A DNA stretch of 64,000 nt from Proteles cristata cristata (Eukaryota > Chordata > Mammalia > Carnivora > Hyaenidae), in contig JAESUZ010001068.1 of NCBI GenBank assembly GCA_017311185.1, forward strand, positions 79,349-143,348. The letters are read 5' to 3'. A program made the translations under genes and the position numbers. The notes beneath the pieces are model-generated. The model did no database searches and was not told the origin of the DNA. It was given only the letters and a program-made list of their open reading frames with translations. The stretch's first letter is position 1; each line of letters opens with the position of its first letter. Shown piece by piece: positions 1 to 10,211 of the stretch.

Positions 1-59
1 ACTCATTTACTAAGTTCCTAATTTTAATTATTAATACTTTAATTCAAAAATTTCCATTT

Positions 60-1370
60 CATTAGCTTCCTATTGCTGCTATAATGAATTACAACAAACC
101 CAATGGCTTAAAACCACACAGGTTTATCATCACACAGCTTTTCATTGTACCACAACATTGTCAAGGATTTCAAAAACCTGGGTGTGAGCATCTCTGGGGA
201 AGGCATCAGTGTGCCTACCATAGTCCACCATCAGGCCTCCAAGGATTCATGTCTGTCCCACAGGAAAACATATTCACTCCCTCCTAATGTTCCCCAAACT
301 CTCAGCCCATGGCAGCATTAACACAACATCCAAAGTAACATTCAAATCCCATCAATTCCAAAGTCCTACATCGTATCATTCAAATCATCTAAGATGTAGG
401 GTGAGTATCTGCACATCATCCATGCTGGGGCAAAATTCTTCTCCACCTGGAAACTCGTGAGATTCAAGAAACAACCTGGCTGTTCTTAAAATTCACTTGT
501 CGGCAAGCATAGAATAACAGTTGTAGGTATTTCCTTTCAAAAAGGAAGAAAATGGAAGGAAAACAGGAGTCCCTGGTCCAAAGCAATTTTCAAATTCTGC
601 CAGACAAACTTCATTTATTTTCAAGACTTAGGGGATGTTCTGTGATCCCTAGATCTTCCCTCAAAGCCGCCCTTCCTGTCCCGTGAAGGGTAGCACACGC
701 TTGCAGCTGAATCATTTTAGCAACTTAATTCTTCGCCCGTAGGTTTTTGGGCGTCCAACAGCCTTCTTTCTTTTCATATCCTCTTTGCCCCTTTTGGTGC
801 AAAAGCCGGGCAGTGTTTCTGTTGATACAATGTTCTCAAGAACCTTGTGGGTCTTCCACGTACATCACAGGGATCCATTCCACGAGACAACAGCCCTGCC
901 ACACATCTTCCTTCCCTAGATGATGCCATTTCTATTTCCGGCTCCTGCTGAGCTGACGGAGGGAAATCCACGAGCAGCTTCATTTCTTCAAAGAGCCCCT
1001 GCGTGGCTCAGTACCCTGATGCGATCCTTCCAAGGCGCAAGCAAAAGGGTTATTCAGCCGCACCTTGACTTTCCCTCCAGAACACGCTTTCCTGACCATG
1101 AATCTCCCGATTTCAGCATCTTTTCCAACCGGGAGAGGCTGAAATCAACAAGCCCTGACTTTGCCCCTTCACAGTTCCGCCCTTCAGCTGTTTCCTGGAC
1201 GCAGCAAGAAGAAAACAAGCTTCCGTCCACTGAGATCCGTGGACATTGTTCCTGCTCATAAACTCTGGAAAGTTCCTGGCCATCTTCTCTTTGGAATATC
1301 ACCTCTGTCTCGTTTTCTTTTCCCCAGCTTTCTGAGTCTCCAATCAGAGGAAAGCCAGAGCTTCTAGTTG
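60..1370 (-). mobile_element. Old MaLR (MLT1/MST-like) LTR end plus internal remnant
   Basis: Read on the minus strand this begins as a decayed MaLR internal region and ends as an LTR 3' terminus. At about 65-130 the + strand reads ctattgctgctataatgaa and then aatggcttaaaaccacac, the reverse complement of the familiar MLT1 end (ttttaagccac ... ttacagcagc). From about 290 the sequence runs in parallel with the antisense MaLR internal consensus: ccaaagtcc, then gggcaaaattcttctccac, then tttcaaaaaggaag. No intact reading frame is visible, and the few open frames (about 60-113 codons) show no motif I recognise. The right-hand limit is uncertain. The subfamily is from memory and could be wrong; an old retroviral-type remnant is fairly likely. 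Confidence 0.5.
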
Positions 1371-2000
1371 TCAAGCCTCCTAACTAATCTCTCTCGTGTG
1401 TGTGTCTGAATCACATTCTTGTGACCTCTTGATATTTAAGGTATTGATTTCTTTATTTCCCGTGTCTTCTTATTTTCTTCAATGCAACTAACATTTTAAT
1501 TATCATTTAAGCTAAATTCTGTATTTTATAATTTCCGGCTCCTCATGTTGGGCTACATTTATTCTGTGGTTGCTGTTTTCACTGACTTTAGTTCGTGGTA
1601 GGCTGGCTACCTCTTAAAGTGTCTTGTGACTCTTCTTTTTTTTTTTTTTTGATTGTGAGATTATATTTTGATCTTTATCCAAGAGAATTCTCTCAGGATT
1701 GGATTCAAAGAGTATTATTCCAGTGGGGATTTGTTTTTGTTTCTGGTGGGGAAATGTTGTCACTGCAAACTCAGCATCCCTTTAAACTAAATTCTCAATG
1801 TGCTATTTTGCAGATCACATGGTTAATATGATATTGCACCCCAAATTTTTCTCTGAAGGTCTGTGTTATGACTCCTCGGGTTGGAGGTATATTTTTTTCT
1901 TTTCTCTCCTGCTTTATAAAATACCAGGGATCAGTCAGCTATTAACTTTTTCTGAGATTTTTCTTTTTTTAGGACATGCACTGAAAATGCCCCCTGGTTT
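1371..2000. other. Unassigned AT-rich interval
   Basis: AT-rich, T-run-containing DNA between the MaLR remnant and the L1 target site. It has T tracts near 1635-1651 and 1895. It may be further retroelement remnant, but I could not match it to a family, and I see no gene. Confidence 0.4.
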
Positions 2001-2067
2001 TACACAGATAATCTCTCTTTTTTTTTTTTTTTTCCAAGGTGGCTGGGACCAGTTTACTGATCTATTT

Positions 2068-2131
<64 letters not shown>

Positions 2132-2583
2132 TTTTTTTCAAACAGTTTATTGTCAAGTTGGTTTCCATATAACACCCAGTGCTCATCCCCACAAGTGCCC
2201 TCCTCCATGCCCATCCCCCTCCCCCCACCCCCATCAGCCCTCAGTTTGTTCTCGGCATTCAAGAGTCTCTCAGGGTTTGCCTCTCTCCCCCTCCCCCACC
2301 ATTTCCCCCCTTCTTCTCCCCCTTGGTCCTCTGTTAAGTTCCTCCTAATCCTCCTATACATGCAAACATATGGTATCTGTCCTTCTCTGCCTGACTTATT
2401 TCGCTCAGCATAATACCCTCAAGGTCCATCCATGTTGCTACACAGGCCAGATTTCATTGTTTCTCATTGCCATGGAGTATTCCATGGTATAGATAAACCA
2501 CATCTTCTTGATCCATTTGGCAGTTGATGGACACTTAGGCTCCTTCCATGTTTTGGCTACTGTTGAGTACACAGATAATTTCT
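2001..2583 (-). mobile_element. 5'-truncated young L1 (carnivore type) with TSD and two A-tails
   Basis: The L1 3' end lies on the minus strand at 2140-2567. Its terminal region reads cagtttattgtcaagttgg, then gtttccatataacacccagtgctcatcc on the + strand, the antisense of a carnivore L1 3' UTR. Flanking copies of a 16-bp target-site duplication are tacacagataatctct (2001-2016) and tacacagataatttct (2568-2583), with one mismatch. In element orientation the order is L1 3' UTR, (GAAA)n tail at 2065-2139, 31 bp of non-L1 sequence at 2034-2064, a second poly(A) at 2018-2033, then the duplication. That order is typical of a 3' transduction. The element lacks its 5' part and codes for nothing. Confidence 0.85.
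2065..2139. repeat. (TTTC)n microsatellite
   Basis: About 75 bp of uninterrupted TTTC units ending in a T run. It sits exactly at the 3' end of the antisense L1, so it most likely grew from that element's A-rich tail. It opens long Ser/Phe/Leu or Lys/Glu/Arg-rich frames that are not genes. Confidence 0.95.
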
Positions 2584-2723
2584 AATGTAAACTCCGTGAT
2601 GGTGACTTTTGTGTCACCTTGATTGGGCTAAGAGATGCCCAGGCCACTGGTAAAACATTAGTTCTGGGTGACTCTCCATGAGACTTTAGCATTTGAATCA
2701 GTAGCCTTGAGCAGACATCACCT

Positions 2724-2939
2724 TCCTTTATTAATTCTTAATGTTTATTTATTTTTGAGACAGAGAGAGAGAGAGAGACAGAGTGCAAGTGGGGGAAGAG
2801 CAGAGATTGGGAAACACAGACCCTGAAGCAGCTCCAGTCTCTGAGCTATTAGCACAGAGCCCAACATGGGGCTCGAATCCACGAACCACGAGATCATGAC
2901 CTGAGCTGAAGTTGGACACTGAACCACCCAGGCGCCCCT
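2724..2939 (-). mobile_element. Felid tRNA-type SINE
   Basis: Minus-strand SINE: the + strand reads from the tail (aatgtttatttatttttgag) through the GA tract to ccacccaggcgcccc. The flanking duplication is agacatcacc at 2713-2722 and 2940-2949. The CG sites of the head are partly mutated (caacatggggctcgaatcc), so it is moderately old. Confidence 0.93.
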
Positions 2940-3261
2940 AGACATCACCCTTAATGCGTGTCGTCCTCAACCTACCCACTGAGAACCTGGATGGGATGAA
3001 AAGGGAGAAGAGGGCAAACTCACTCTCTCTGCTTGACTTGGGCATCCACGGACATCCAAGCTCCTGGTCGCTGGGCTTTCAGACTCGAACCCTGACTCTG
3101 ACTTATATGACTGGTCCCGAGTTCTCAAGCCTCAGGCTCAGGCTGAATTTCACTGCAGCTCTCTGGGTCCTCCAGCTTGCCGATGACACATCATGAGACT
3201 TCTCAGTACCCATGGCCAGTGGCAGCCAATTCTTATCATAAGTCTGCTCTCTTAAACCAAA

Positions 3262-3332
3262 CCATCATGCTGTGCACGTTAAACTTACACAGCAATATAT
3301 GTCAGCTATTTGTCAATAAAACTGGGGGGAAA
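3262..3332 (+). mobile_element. Short L1M 3' end
   Basis: It reads accatcatgctgtgcacgtt, aaacttac, then gtcaataaaactgggggg, closely matching the last ~70 bp of old L1MA-type 3' UTRs and ending in an A-rich tail. It splits the LTR-like repeat described around it. No convincing target duplication was found. Confidence 0.6.
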
Positions 3333-3699
3333 ATCTCCTCTTATGAAAATCTTTATATAGCCTATTGATTCTGTTTCTCTGAAGCGATCTCGCTAATACC
3401 TCTCCGCCCCTCACCCTGAAGCTTAGCGACTTTTTCTTGTGTCACCATAGTAATAGTCCTTAATAAGGGTCAGCAGTGATCTCCAGGAAAGCAAGCTCTG
3501 CATCTAATACTTGCTTCCTCTTCCCAATATGTTTTCCTTGCCTTTTCAGCCTTAGAATCCCCTTATGATGCTATCATACATCTGTTTAATTTTAAAAAGG
3601 AAAAGAAAAGAAAAGAATCCATGTTACCAGCATTTACAGCTGTGGTTTACCAAGGATATCTCTGTAACACTTTTGGAAATGAGGATTTGCTTGTTTTTC

Positions 3700-3902
3700 T
3701 TTTTTTTTTAAATGTTTATTTATTTATCTTGAGAAGGTGGATGCAAGAGGCAGAGGGGCAGAGGGAGGGGAGAGAGAATCTCAAGCAGCCTCCACGCTCT
3801 TAGCACAGAGCCTGTCACAGGACTCGAACTCACTATGAGATGATGACCTGAGCCAAAATCAAGACTCAGACACTCAATTGAAAGAGGTCCCCAGGTGCCT
3901 TG
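3700..3902 (-). mobile_element. Diverged carnivore SINE
   Basis: A T run and aatgtttatttatttatc open the tail on the + strand; the head ends in gtccccaggtgcct. The B-box region reads gactcgaactcactatgag and is clearly decayed, so this is one of the older SINE copies here. Confidence 0.85.
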
Positions 3903-4879
3903 ATGATTTCGTTGTTTAATTCTTATTCACCCATCCACCTCATTTCCATGATCTGTCCACCCCTCCTTTGCTTCTCAATTTCCCAATGTAGAAACTTCTA
4001 GCAGAGTGATGACCACGTACACCAGAGAGATGACATCAGCGCAGCCCCAGACCCCATTTAGTGGCTTCTTAGCAAAGGTGGGAATAACCAGAGAGTGGTG
4101 TTAGATCGCAGCCGGTGGCACATTTGCATATTTACTTACTAGAGCCATGTATGAGCCCATGCAAGTGCTCTTAATTGGCCTGGGCTATTTCCTCTGCCCT
4201 CACGTCCGTCACAGGCAGCTGTATTTCCTCTGTGGCTGATACACAGATGGGAGGGCTCCCTTGGATGGAGGCGGAAGCACAGCAGAAGGCATGCACCCTG
4301 GAAAGAGCACTGCCAAGCAACAAGGTTTGGATCCAACCTCCTCCCCTGGGTTGGGTAGATCTGGGGCCCTGGCTGCCCTCTGCCAGGTTTCTTCCATCCA
4401 GCTGTGCCATGCGGGAGGCAGTGGGGCCGTGTCTCAAGCATTTTGAGAGAAAAACATTTGCATTCAGTTTTACTACACCCTGCTCGGTTGGCATCTGCAA
4501 AATTAAGTCTCAGATGTGCAAAGGCTCTGGCTTTTCACAGAGCACCCGTGCACCCTGCCTGGATAAATCACCTCCTAGCGCATCTAGTCGGTTGTGAGAT
4601 GGGTTAGCAAAACTAGACGAGGCAGAAGAACTATGGTAACAAGGGTAACAACGGTGAGCCCTGTAACAATTCAAACTCACAAATCATCCCCCTGAGAATA
4701 CGGCTCCGAATGGTGTGTCACTGATAATTCTCAAAATAGAATCTATATGGAGAAGATGTTTAACAACCAATGAGCTTTGCCTAATTCTGGAATGAAGCAC
4801 TAAAACCTGAAAGTTTGGAAATTGAATTGGAAGATTTCTGGATCTCATGAAGGCGGAGGGGCCATGGAGATACTTAGCA
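3903..4879. other. Unassigned interval, no gene seen
   Basis: About 1 kb of mixed-composition DNA. The part from 4150 to 4600 is open in several frames on both strands (up to 140 codons), but these frames overlap each other, show no domain and have no splice-site support. I see no repeat I can name. Confidence 0.4.
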
Positions 4880-5700
4880 GACCCTGACCACCAAAGAAAC
4901 TGGTAAGGCTTAAAAATCCTGTAAAAGGTGATAAAAGGGAAGACTTAGCATCGCAGAGATGCCCCACAAAGCACTCTTCACAAAAAGAAAGAACAGATCA
5001 CAAAGACAAAAACTAAGGCAACAAACAATAAGAAAACAGAAGTGGTTAAAAACCCAAAAAACAATGTGATGAAAATCTGGCCACAAATTTAAAGGAATTA
5101 AGTTCACTGCTAAAGAATATTAAAGTGGAGGGGCACCTGGGTGGCTCATTCAGTTAAGCGTCCGACTTCAGCTCAGGTCATGATCTCACAGTCCATGGGT
5201 TCAAGCCCCGCGTCAGGCTCTGTGCTGACAGCTCACACCCTGGAGCTGTTTCGGATTCTGCATCTCCCTCTCACTCTGCCCCTCTCCTGCTCACACTCTG
5301 TTTCTTTCTCTGTCTCTCTGTGTCTCTATCTCTTTCTCAAAAATAAATAAAAACATTTAAAAATTTAAAAAAAGACTTAAAGTGGAAAAAAAAAAAACAA
5401 AACCAAAGTCTGTCTCTATGCATCTAACCAGAGACTTGACTGAAAGCAAGAGGTTCAGGAAGATGAAGCACAAAGGGGTGGGCAGATACATTCCAAGCAG
5501 ATCTGACACAAAGCACAAGAGGCAATAATGGCCCAAGATGAAGGATGAGTCAAGGTTAAGATAAAAGTTAAACAGGACAAAGTGGGCAATGCTTTATTCA
5601 TTAGGTGTCCATTAGATAAAAGAGGACAACAGTTATGAACCTTTATGCACCAAATTACACGAAATTGAAGCAGAGAAAAAAGAATCAGCCTGAAATACGA
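4880..5700 (+). mobile_element. Old L1M fragment (inter-ORF to ORF2 endonuclease region)
   Basis: A-rich sense L1 sequence split by the SINE at 5130. The right part (5400-5690) follows the L1M ORF2 endonuclease-coding consensus, with blocks such as aggacaacagttatgaacc and tttatgcaccaaattacac. Frameshifts and stops remove any coding capacity. The left limit is approximate and the subfamily is unresolved. Confidence 0.55.
5130..5372 (+). mobile_element. Felid tRNA-type SINE
   Basis: It begins ggggcacctgggtggctcat and retains a B box (gggttcaagcccc), a CT-rich stretch and an aaaaataaataaaaacattt tail. The flanking duplication ttaaagtgga is at 5120-5129 and 5377-5386. It inserted into the old L1M copy around it. 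Confidence 0.93.
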
Positions 5701-5904
5701 AAAGCATGTGCCAGATACCCAAAAGCAACTGACTATTCTTTTATTCTTTGACAGGCCAAGGGGGCGGAAAAGTAAATAGCAATGAAGGGGTCCTAATTGT
5801 TGAAAATAATATGACATATACAATAGTTATCATGAAAGGCGACACATTGCCACAGCGTATCGTCTCTCTTCACAATATCACAATATGTAGGCCATATAAA
5901 ATTA

Positions 5905-6150
5905 GACTATTCTTTTTATTTATATTCAAGTTGGTTAACATACAGTGTAGTCTTGGCTTCAGGAGTAGAACCTGGTATTCATCTCTTACGTACAATACCC
6001 AGGGCTCATTCTGGAAAGTGCCCTCCTCAGTGCCCGTCACCATCAAACTCAACCCCACCCGCTGCCCCTCCAACAACCCTCGGTGTGTTCTCTGTATTTG
6101 AGAGTCTCTTACGGTTTGGCTCCTTCTCTGTTTTTGTCTTATCAAATTAT
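5905..6150 (-). mobile_element. L1 3' end, antisense
   Basis: The + strand reads tcaagttggttaacatacag, then caatacccagggctcattc, then gagagtctcttacggtttgg, the reverse complement of a carnivore L1 3' UTR. It belongs to a different subfamily from the copy at 2.1 kb (it has gttaacatacagtgtag). It is 5'-truncated and no clean target duplication was found. Confidence 0.8.
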
Positions 6151-6294
6151 CATTAATTAGCATTATATTATTATTAAATATTTTTAAAATTTGATTTTCC
6201 TTTAACTCAGAGTAAACCTCTCTGAGGGAGAGAAAGCAGAGGTTGCATATGGTACAATTGTGTCATCAGTACTATCATAAAGAGCAACATTTAT

Positions 6295-6420
6295 ACAAAA
6301 AAACACTTATTAAACAGATATTTATGGAGTGCCTTCTAGGTTCAAGGCTCCATTCGAAGCGCTAAGGATAAGATCATGGCCAAGACAGATAAAGCCGTGT
6401 CCAAATGTTTGCATGTTAGT
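6295..6420 (+). mobile_element. L2 fragment
   Basis: It reads acagatatttatggagtgcc, ttctaggttcaaggctcc, then gataagatcatggccaag, following the L2 3'-region pattern of a short aaatatttattgagc block, a gtgccaggcac-like block and a later acagacaaag block. It is highly diverged, and the limits are approximate. Confidence 0.5.
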
Positions 6421-6888
6421 AGAGGCAGACGCAGAAAATACGTAGAATGCAGGATGACACGAACTGTGGGGGCATTAGCAGGAAAGTAAGGGGAGCTGGC
6501 GACGGGCGGGGCCCACTGATAAGGTAGGCGGTCAGGGGAGGTCCCACTGCAAAATGGGCCCGAGCGAGGCGAGGGAGCATGCCATGTGCACCGTGCTGAG
6601 GACGTGTGTCCCCTGCAGAGGCACCAGCAGGTGCCAAGGCCCAGGGCCCGCGAGGAAAGGCCAGGAGGTCAGCGAGGCTGGATGCAGTGGGGGCGTCACG
6701 TCACTAGATGAAGCCCTAGAAGCAGTGACAGACCCGTTGGAAGGAACAGCTCTTCTCTGGGTGACATGGGAGCCGCTGTGGGGCTGGGAGCCACGGGCCT
6801 TGCTGGCTGCCGTGGGGAGAAGAGCACAGAACAGAGGCAGCTGCGAGCAGAGCGGCTGCTGGGGGCCACTGCGCTGACAAGCGGTCAC
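6421..6888. other. Unassigned GC-rich interval
   Basis: About 470 bp of GC-rich DNA between an L2 fragment and a SINE. Overlapping open frames exist on both strands but none has a recognisable domain. This marks the start of the GC-rich 6.4-12 kb block. Confidence 0.4.
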
Positions 6889-7079
6889 GGCGCCTGGGGG
6901 CTCGGCCGGTTAATCGTCCAACTCTTGGTTTGGACTCAGGTCCTGATCTCATGATTGGTGAGTTCGAGCCCTGCGTCTGGCTCTGCGCTGACAGTGTGGA
7001 GCCTGCTTGGGATTCTCTCTCCCTCCCTCCCTCTCTGCCGCTCCCCCTTCTAAATAAATGAATAAACATTAAAGAAAAA
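6889..7079 (+). mobile_element. Older carnivore SINE (short-tail type)
   Basis: It starts ggcgcctgggggctcggccg, has a B box gagttcgagccctg, then gtgtggagcctgcttgggat and a tail aataaatgaataaacattaa. The 'tgcttgggattctctctccc' middle marks an older subfamily than the majority of copies here. The target duplication is unclear. Confidence 0.85.
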
Positions 7080-8328
7080 TAAGTCATGGCTGCTTGCTTT
7101 AGCATGAATGGAGCGGGAAGAAATGGCCACGTTCTAAGGAGGCTCTGTCCCGTCGCCGTATGTGGGTCTCACAAAACCCCCAGAGCAGGTTCCCACCCCC
7201 CACACTCCCCTGACCCACACAATTCCCTCCTGCCTGCCCCCTGGGGCCCCTGCCTATTGTCAGAATCTCCAGAATCTTCCATTTCTTCCTTGGATATTCT
7301 GTCTCTCTTCTGGCTTGAGATCTGGCCCCGCCCTGAGAGCGGCACCACCCTGTCTCCCTGTCCCCGTGGGACTGCTCACCCCGCACACCTGTGCCTCCAG
7401 CCTGGGAGTCAGGCCCGGGTCCCTTTACACTTTTGTTGCATCCAAACCCGTTTTTACCTTCTTCCTTTACCTCCTTCGAAATCCTTGCTTCCTTAAAGCG
7501 TGTGTCATCCCAGCAGCCGCCCACCCCGTGTGGCCGGCACCTGAGGCTCAGGGCGCGTCTCCACCTTGGTGGCCACCGTGACGTCAGTGCCCAGGGACGT
7601 CCCTCTCCCTGTCACTGCTGCTCCGTCCCCAGAATCCTGAGGGTGTCTTCCTGCGCCCTGTCCTCTCCCACGCTGTGCCCGACGCACTCGCAGCCCCTCA
7701 CCCCTGGACTGCCGCCTCCCCGGCGTCCTTACTCGAGTGTCTTCTTCATGTACTTTTGATGTCAACAGGGAGACCACGGCGCTTTCATGTAGACTTAACC
7801 GCACCGCCAGCCGGAGCTTGAGATCCGCCAGCCCCCTCGTGTCCTGGCTTCACCCTGTGCTCAAATTAGATCCTATGATTCATCATCCTAAACCCTCTTC
7901 ACTGTCTCAGCCCCCTCACCTCTCATTTCCTCTGGCACCGGGTCCCTTCCCTCCTCCATCCTGAACCCCCCACCCGGGCGCTGAGTCTCGCTACCGTCAA
8001 ACACTCAGCCTCAGTGCCGGGACTTTCATTAAATTCTCCATCCACCAAAGGGGCAGGCGAAATTGCCCCACAGCCCCAGCACGCTTATGAAATGTTTCCT
8101 CCCTGCAAAATCACCACCTCACGCCCTCGCCCACCTCCTCAGGGACTCACAGGAGCCCCCCTTCATTCTCCAGTCCGCCTGCGCCCCGCTGCTGTGCTCA
8201 CCCCAGCTTCCCTTCCATGTCCTTAGTGGTGCCCACTGTGACCCCTTCACCATCTCCCCGGCCTCAGAGTCAGGGCTGTGCCCTCGCTGTGACCTGTGAA
8301 GCCACTGGCTTTTCCCTACACGTGAGCC
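7080..8328. other. Pyrimidine-rich, GC-rich interval; no gene seen
   Basis: The + strand is strongly C/T-rich throughout, which opens frames up to about 140 codons in several registers. No domain, no consistent splice structure and no repeat match that I trust. It may be the 5' continuation of the L2 element at 8.7-9.35 kb, because that family has a similarly C/T-rich sense strand. Confidence 0.4.
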
Positions 8329-8344
8329 CTGCCACTGAACTTCT

Positions 8345-8577
8345 TTTTTTTTTTTAATTTTTTTAATGTTTTATTTATTTCTAGGAGAGAGAGAGAGAGA
8401 GAGACAGCGTGAGTAGGGGAGGGCCAGAGAGAGAGGGAGTCACAGACTCTGAAACAGGCTCCAGGCTCTGAGCTGGCAGTCAACACAAAGCCCAACGTGC
8501 GGCTCGAACCCACGAACCACGAGATCATGACCCAAGCGAAAGTTGGACACTTAACCGACTAAGCCACCCAGGCACCC
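8345..8577 (-). mobile_element. Young felid SINE, 'gactgccagctcag' subfamily
   Basis: Antisense copy with the subfamily's diagnostic blocks: atttatttctaggagagaga, gagtcacagactctgaaaca and ctgagctggcagtcaacac. The flanking duplication is ctgccactgaacttct at 8329-8344 and ctgccaccgaacttct at 8582-8597 (one mismatch). It forms an inverted pair with the same-subfamily copy at 9960, about 1.4 kb away. Confidence 0.95.
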
Positions 8578-8769
8578 TGCTCTGCCACCGAACTTCTGAG
8601 CTCCTGTCTCCCTCCGGCCGCTGACCTGTCACATGGGCCACTGACGTTACCACCTTTACTTCCTGTCTCATGGTCTCTTCTAAACTCCCTTCCTCTGAGG
8701 GCTTCTGCCCACTGCCCTCCTGATCTTCTTTCTAAAGATCCCCTCTGACGTCCCTGTCAGCACATACAA

Positions 8770-9350
8770 GTCGCTGGGCTTTCTGTATCCATTATTTGTC
8801 GATCACCCTGCCCTCGGGGCTTCTGGACACCACACAGTCCAGGTGGTCACCTCCTCTCAGTGATGGCTCCTCTCGGCTGGGGCTCCCAGCCCTGCACCGT
8901 CTCCCTGCTCATGCCCTGGAGAATTCCACACGGTCCTGGGGCTTCAAACACCTCCACCCAGTGATGACTCCCCGAATCCCAACCTGGGCCACCGGGCTCC
9001 AGAATTAGTAAATCTAACTGTCTTTTCAACATTACACGTCACCTCAGATTCGTTATGTCCACAACTGAACTCTTGGGTCCCTGTGCCTTTGTGACACGTG
9101 ACCCGATACATGGCATGGTGGTCCAGTTGCCCCGCCCCAAACGCGTAAACCTTTGATTCCTCACATTTTCTCCACCTTCTCCGCCGCCCTCACCACCACA
9201 GCCAGTACCAGCGGCGGCCCTTCCTCCAAAAATATCTCGTCAGCTCCCTTCTTTCCATCCCACCTGCCCTTAGCTGGTCCAGGCGACCCTCCTCTCCCTG
9301 CTGGACGGGTGCTACAGCCTCCAGGAAGCATCTCGTCCTCCACCCTTGGA
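8770..9350 (+). mobile_element. L2 element fragment
   Basis: Ordered similarity to the L2 consensus: tcgttatgtccacaactgaa (near 9050), tttgattcctcacattttct (near 9150), ctccaaaaatatctcgtcag (near 9224), then a block resembling the 'ctggactactgc' region. It is diverged and non-coding. The 5' limit is uncertain. Confidence 0.55.
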
Positions 9351-9936
9351 GGCTGAGCTCAGGTAAAGCAAAAACGACGGAGCTTTGGCTACTACCTAGC
9401 AGGACACACCGAGATGAGGCTCGGGGCCACCTCTTCCGTGTCCTTGCTGTGGCTCGTGGTAGCAAAGAAAAGCCTGGCTGACCAGCAAGGTTAATTCAAG
9501 AGACGGGCTTGCAGTGAATCAGGGCCAATCTAGATTGGCCTCAAGTCAAATTGGATCATGAGCAGGAAGTGAGAAAACTTCACGAGAATGAAATGCTATT
9601 TACATCCTGTTCCTGGTGCCAGAAAAGGTCTGGCTTTGAGACGGAGCAGAGAGCAATTTTTACCAAATAAATGATGGGAATGTCACCCCCTGAGACGTTT
9701 AAAAAATCTCCTTGGCATCTGGTTTTAATGAGGCTATCTGTTCACCATCATCCCCAAGACGGTACTTCTCAAGATTCCGGGAGCTAATTTCTACTCCTCG
9801 TTCAACAACATTTGCTAAATGCTTATCTGGTGGTGTGCATCATGCAGGGTGTCCGCAAAACAAACGTGCGTTAGACGTGCCCTGACAGGCATCTACGTTT
9901 AGTAATCTGTGCCCAGGTGTTTCACTCCAAAAAAAA
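9351..9936. other. Mostly unassigned interval
   Basis: Single-copy-looking DNA. Near 9790-9850 it contains gttcaacaacatttgctaaa tgcttatctg, a possible short MIR/L2 tail. The rest matches nothing I know, and I see no gene. Confidence 0.4.
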
Positions 9937-9959
9937 AATAAAATAAAAAAGCAAATGGA

Positions 9960-10186
9960 GGGGCGCCTGGGTGGCTTAGTCGGTTAAGCGTCCGACTTTC
10001 GCTCAGGTCATGATCTCGCAGTTCGTGGGTTCGAGCCCCGCGTCGGGCTCTGTGCTGACTGCCAGCTCAGAGCCTGGAGCCTGTTTCAGAGTCTGTGACT
10101 CCCTCTCTCTCTGACCCTCCCCTGCTCACGCTGTCTCTCTCTCTCCTAAAAATAAATAAAACATTAAAAAAAATTAAAAATAAAAT
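9960..10186 (+). mobile_element. Young felid SINE, 'gactgccagctcag' subfamily
   Basis: Near-consensus copy: gggcgcctgggtggcttagt, cagttcgtgggttcgagccc, tgctgactgccagctcagag, tctgtgactccctctctctc and ctctcctaaaaataaataaa. Intact A- and B-box-like sequences are present. The target duplication is long and A-rich: the sequence ending aaaataaaaaagcaaatgga occurs immediately before the element (ending 9959) and again after its tail (ending 10211). Confidence 0.96.
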
Positions 10187-10211
10187 AAAATAAAATAAAA
10201 AAGCAAATGGA

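Larger units (their letters stand above)
2584..3400 (+). mobile_element. Old LTR-like repeat, interrupted by a SINE and an L1 tail
   Basis: The element appears to start near 2587 (tgtaaactccgtgatggtga) and to end near 3400 (attctgtttctctgaag ... gctaatac). Between them are recognisable blocks of a common mammalian LTR-like repeat: ttgattgggctaagagatgcc, aacattagttctgggtg, gggtcctccagcttgccgat and gagacttctcag. A SINE (2724-2939) and a short L1 3' end (about 3262-3332) were inserted later. The 5' TG and 3' CA-like ends suggest an ERVL/MaLR LTR. I could not fix the subfamily. Confidence 0.5.

Noticed and set aside
9960..10040. tRNA-like sequence with A- and B-box motifs (also at the other SINE heads)
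   Set aside because: Each is the head of a dispersed SINE with an A-rich tail and target duplications, not a tRNA gene.
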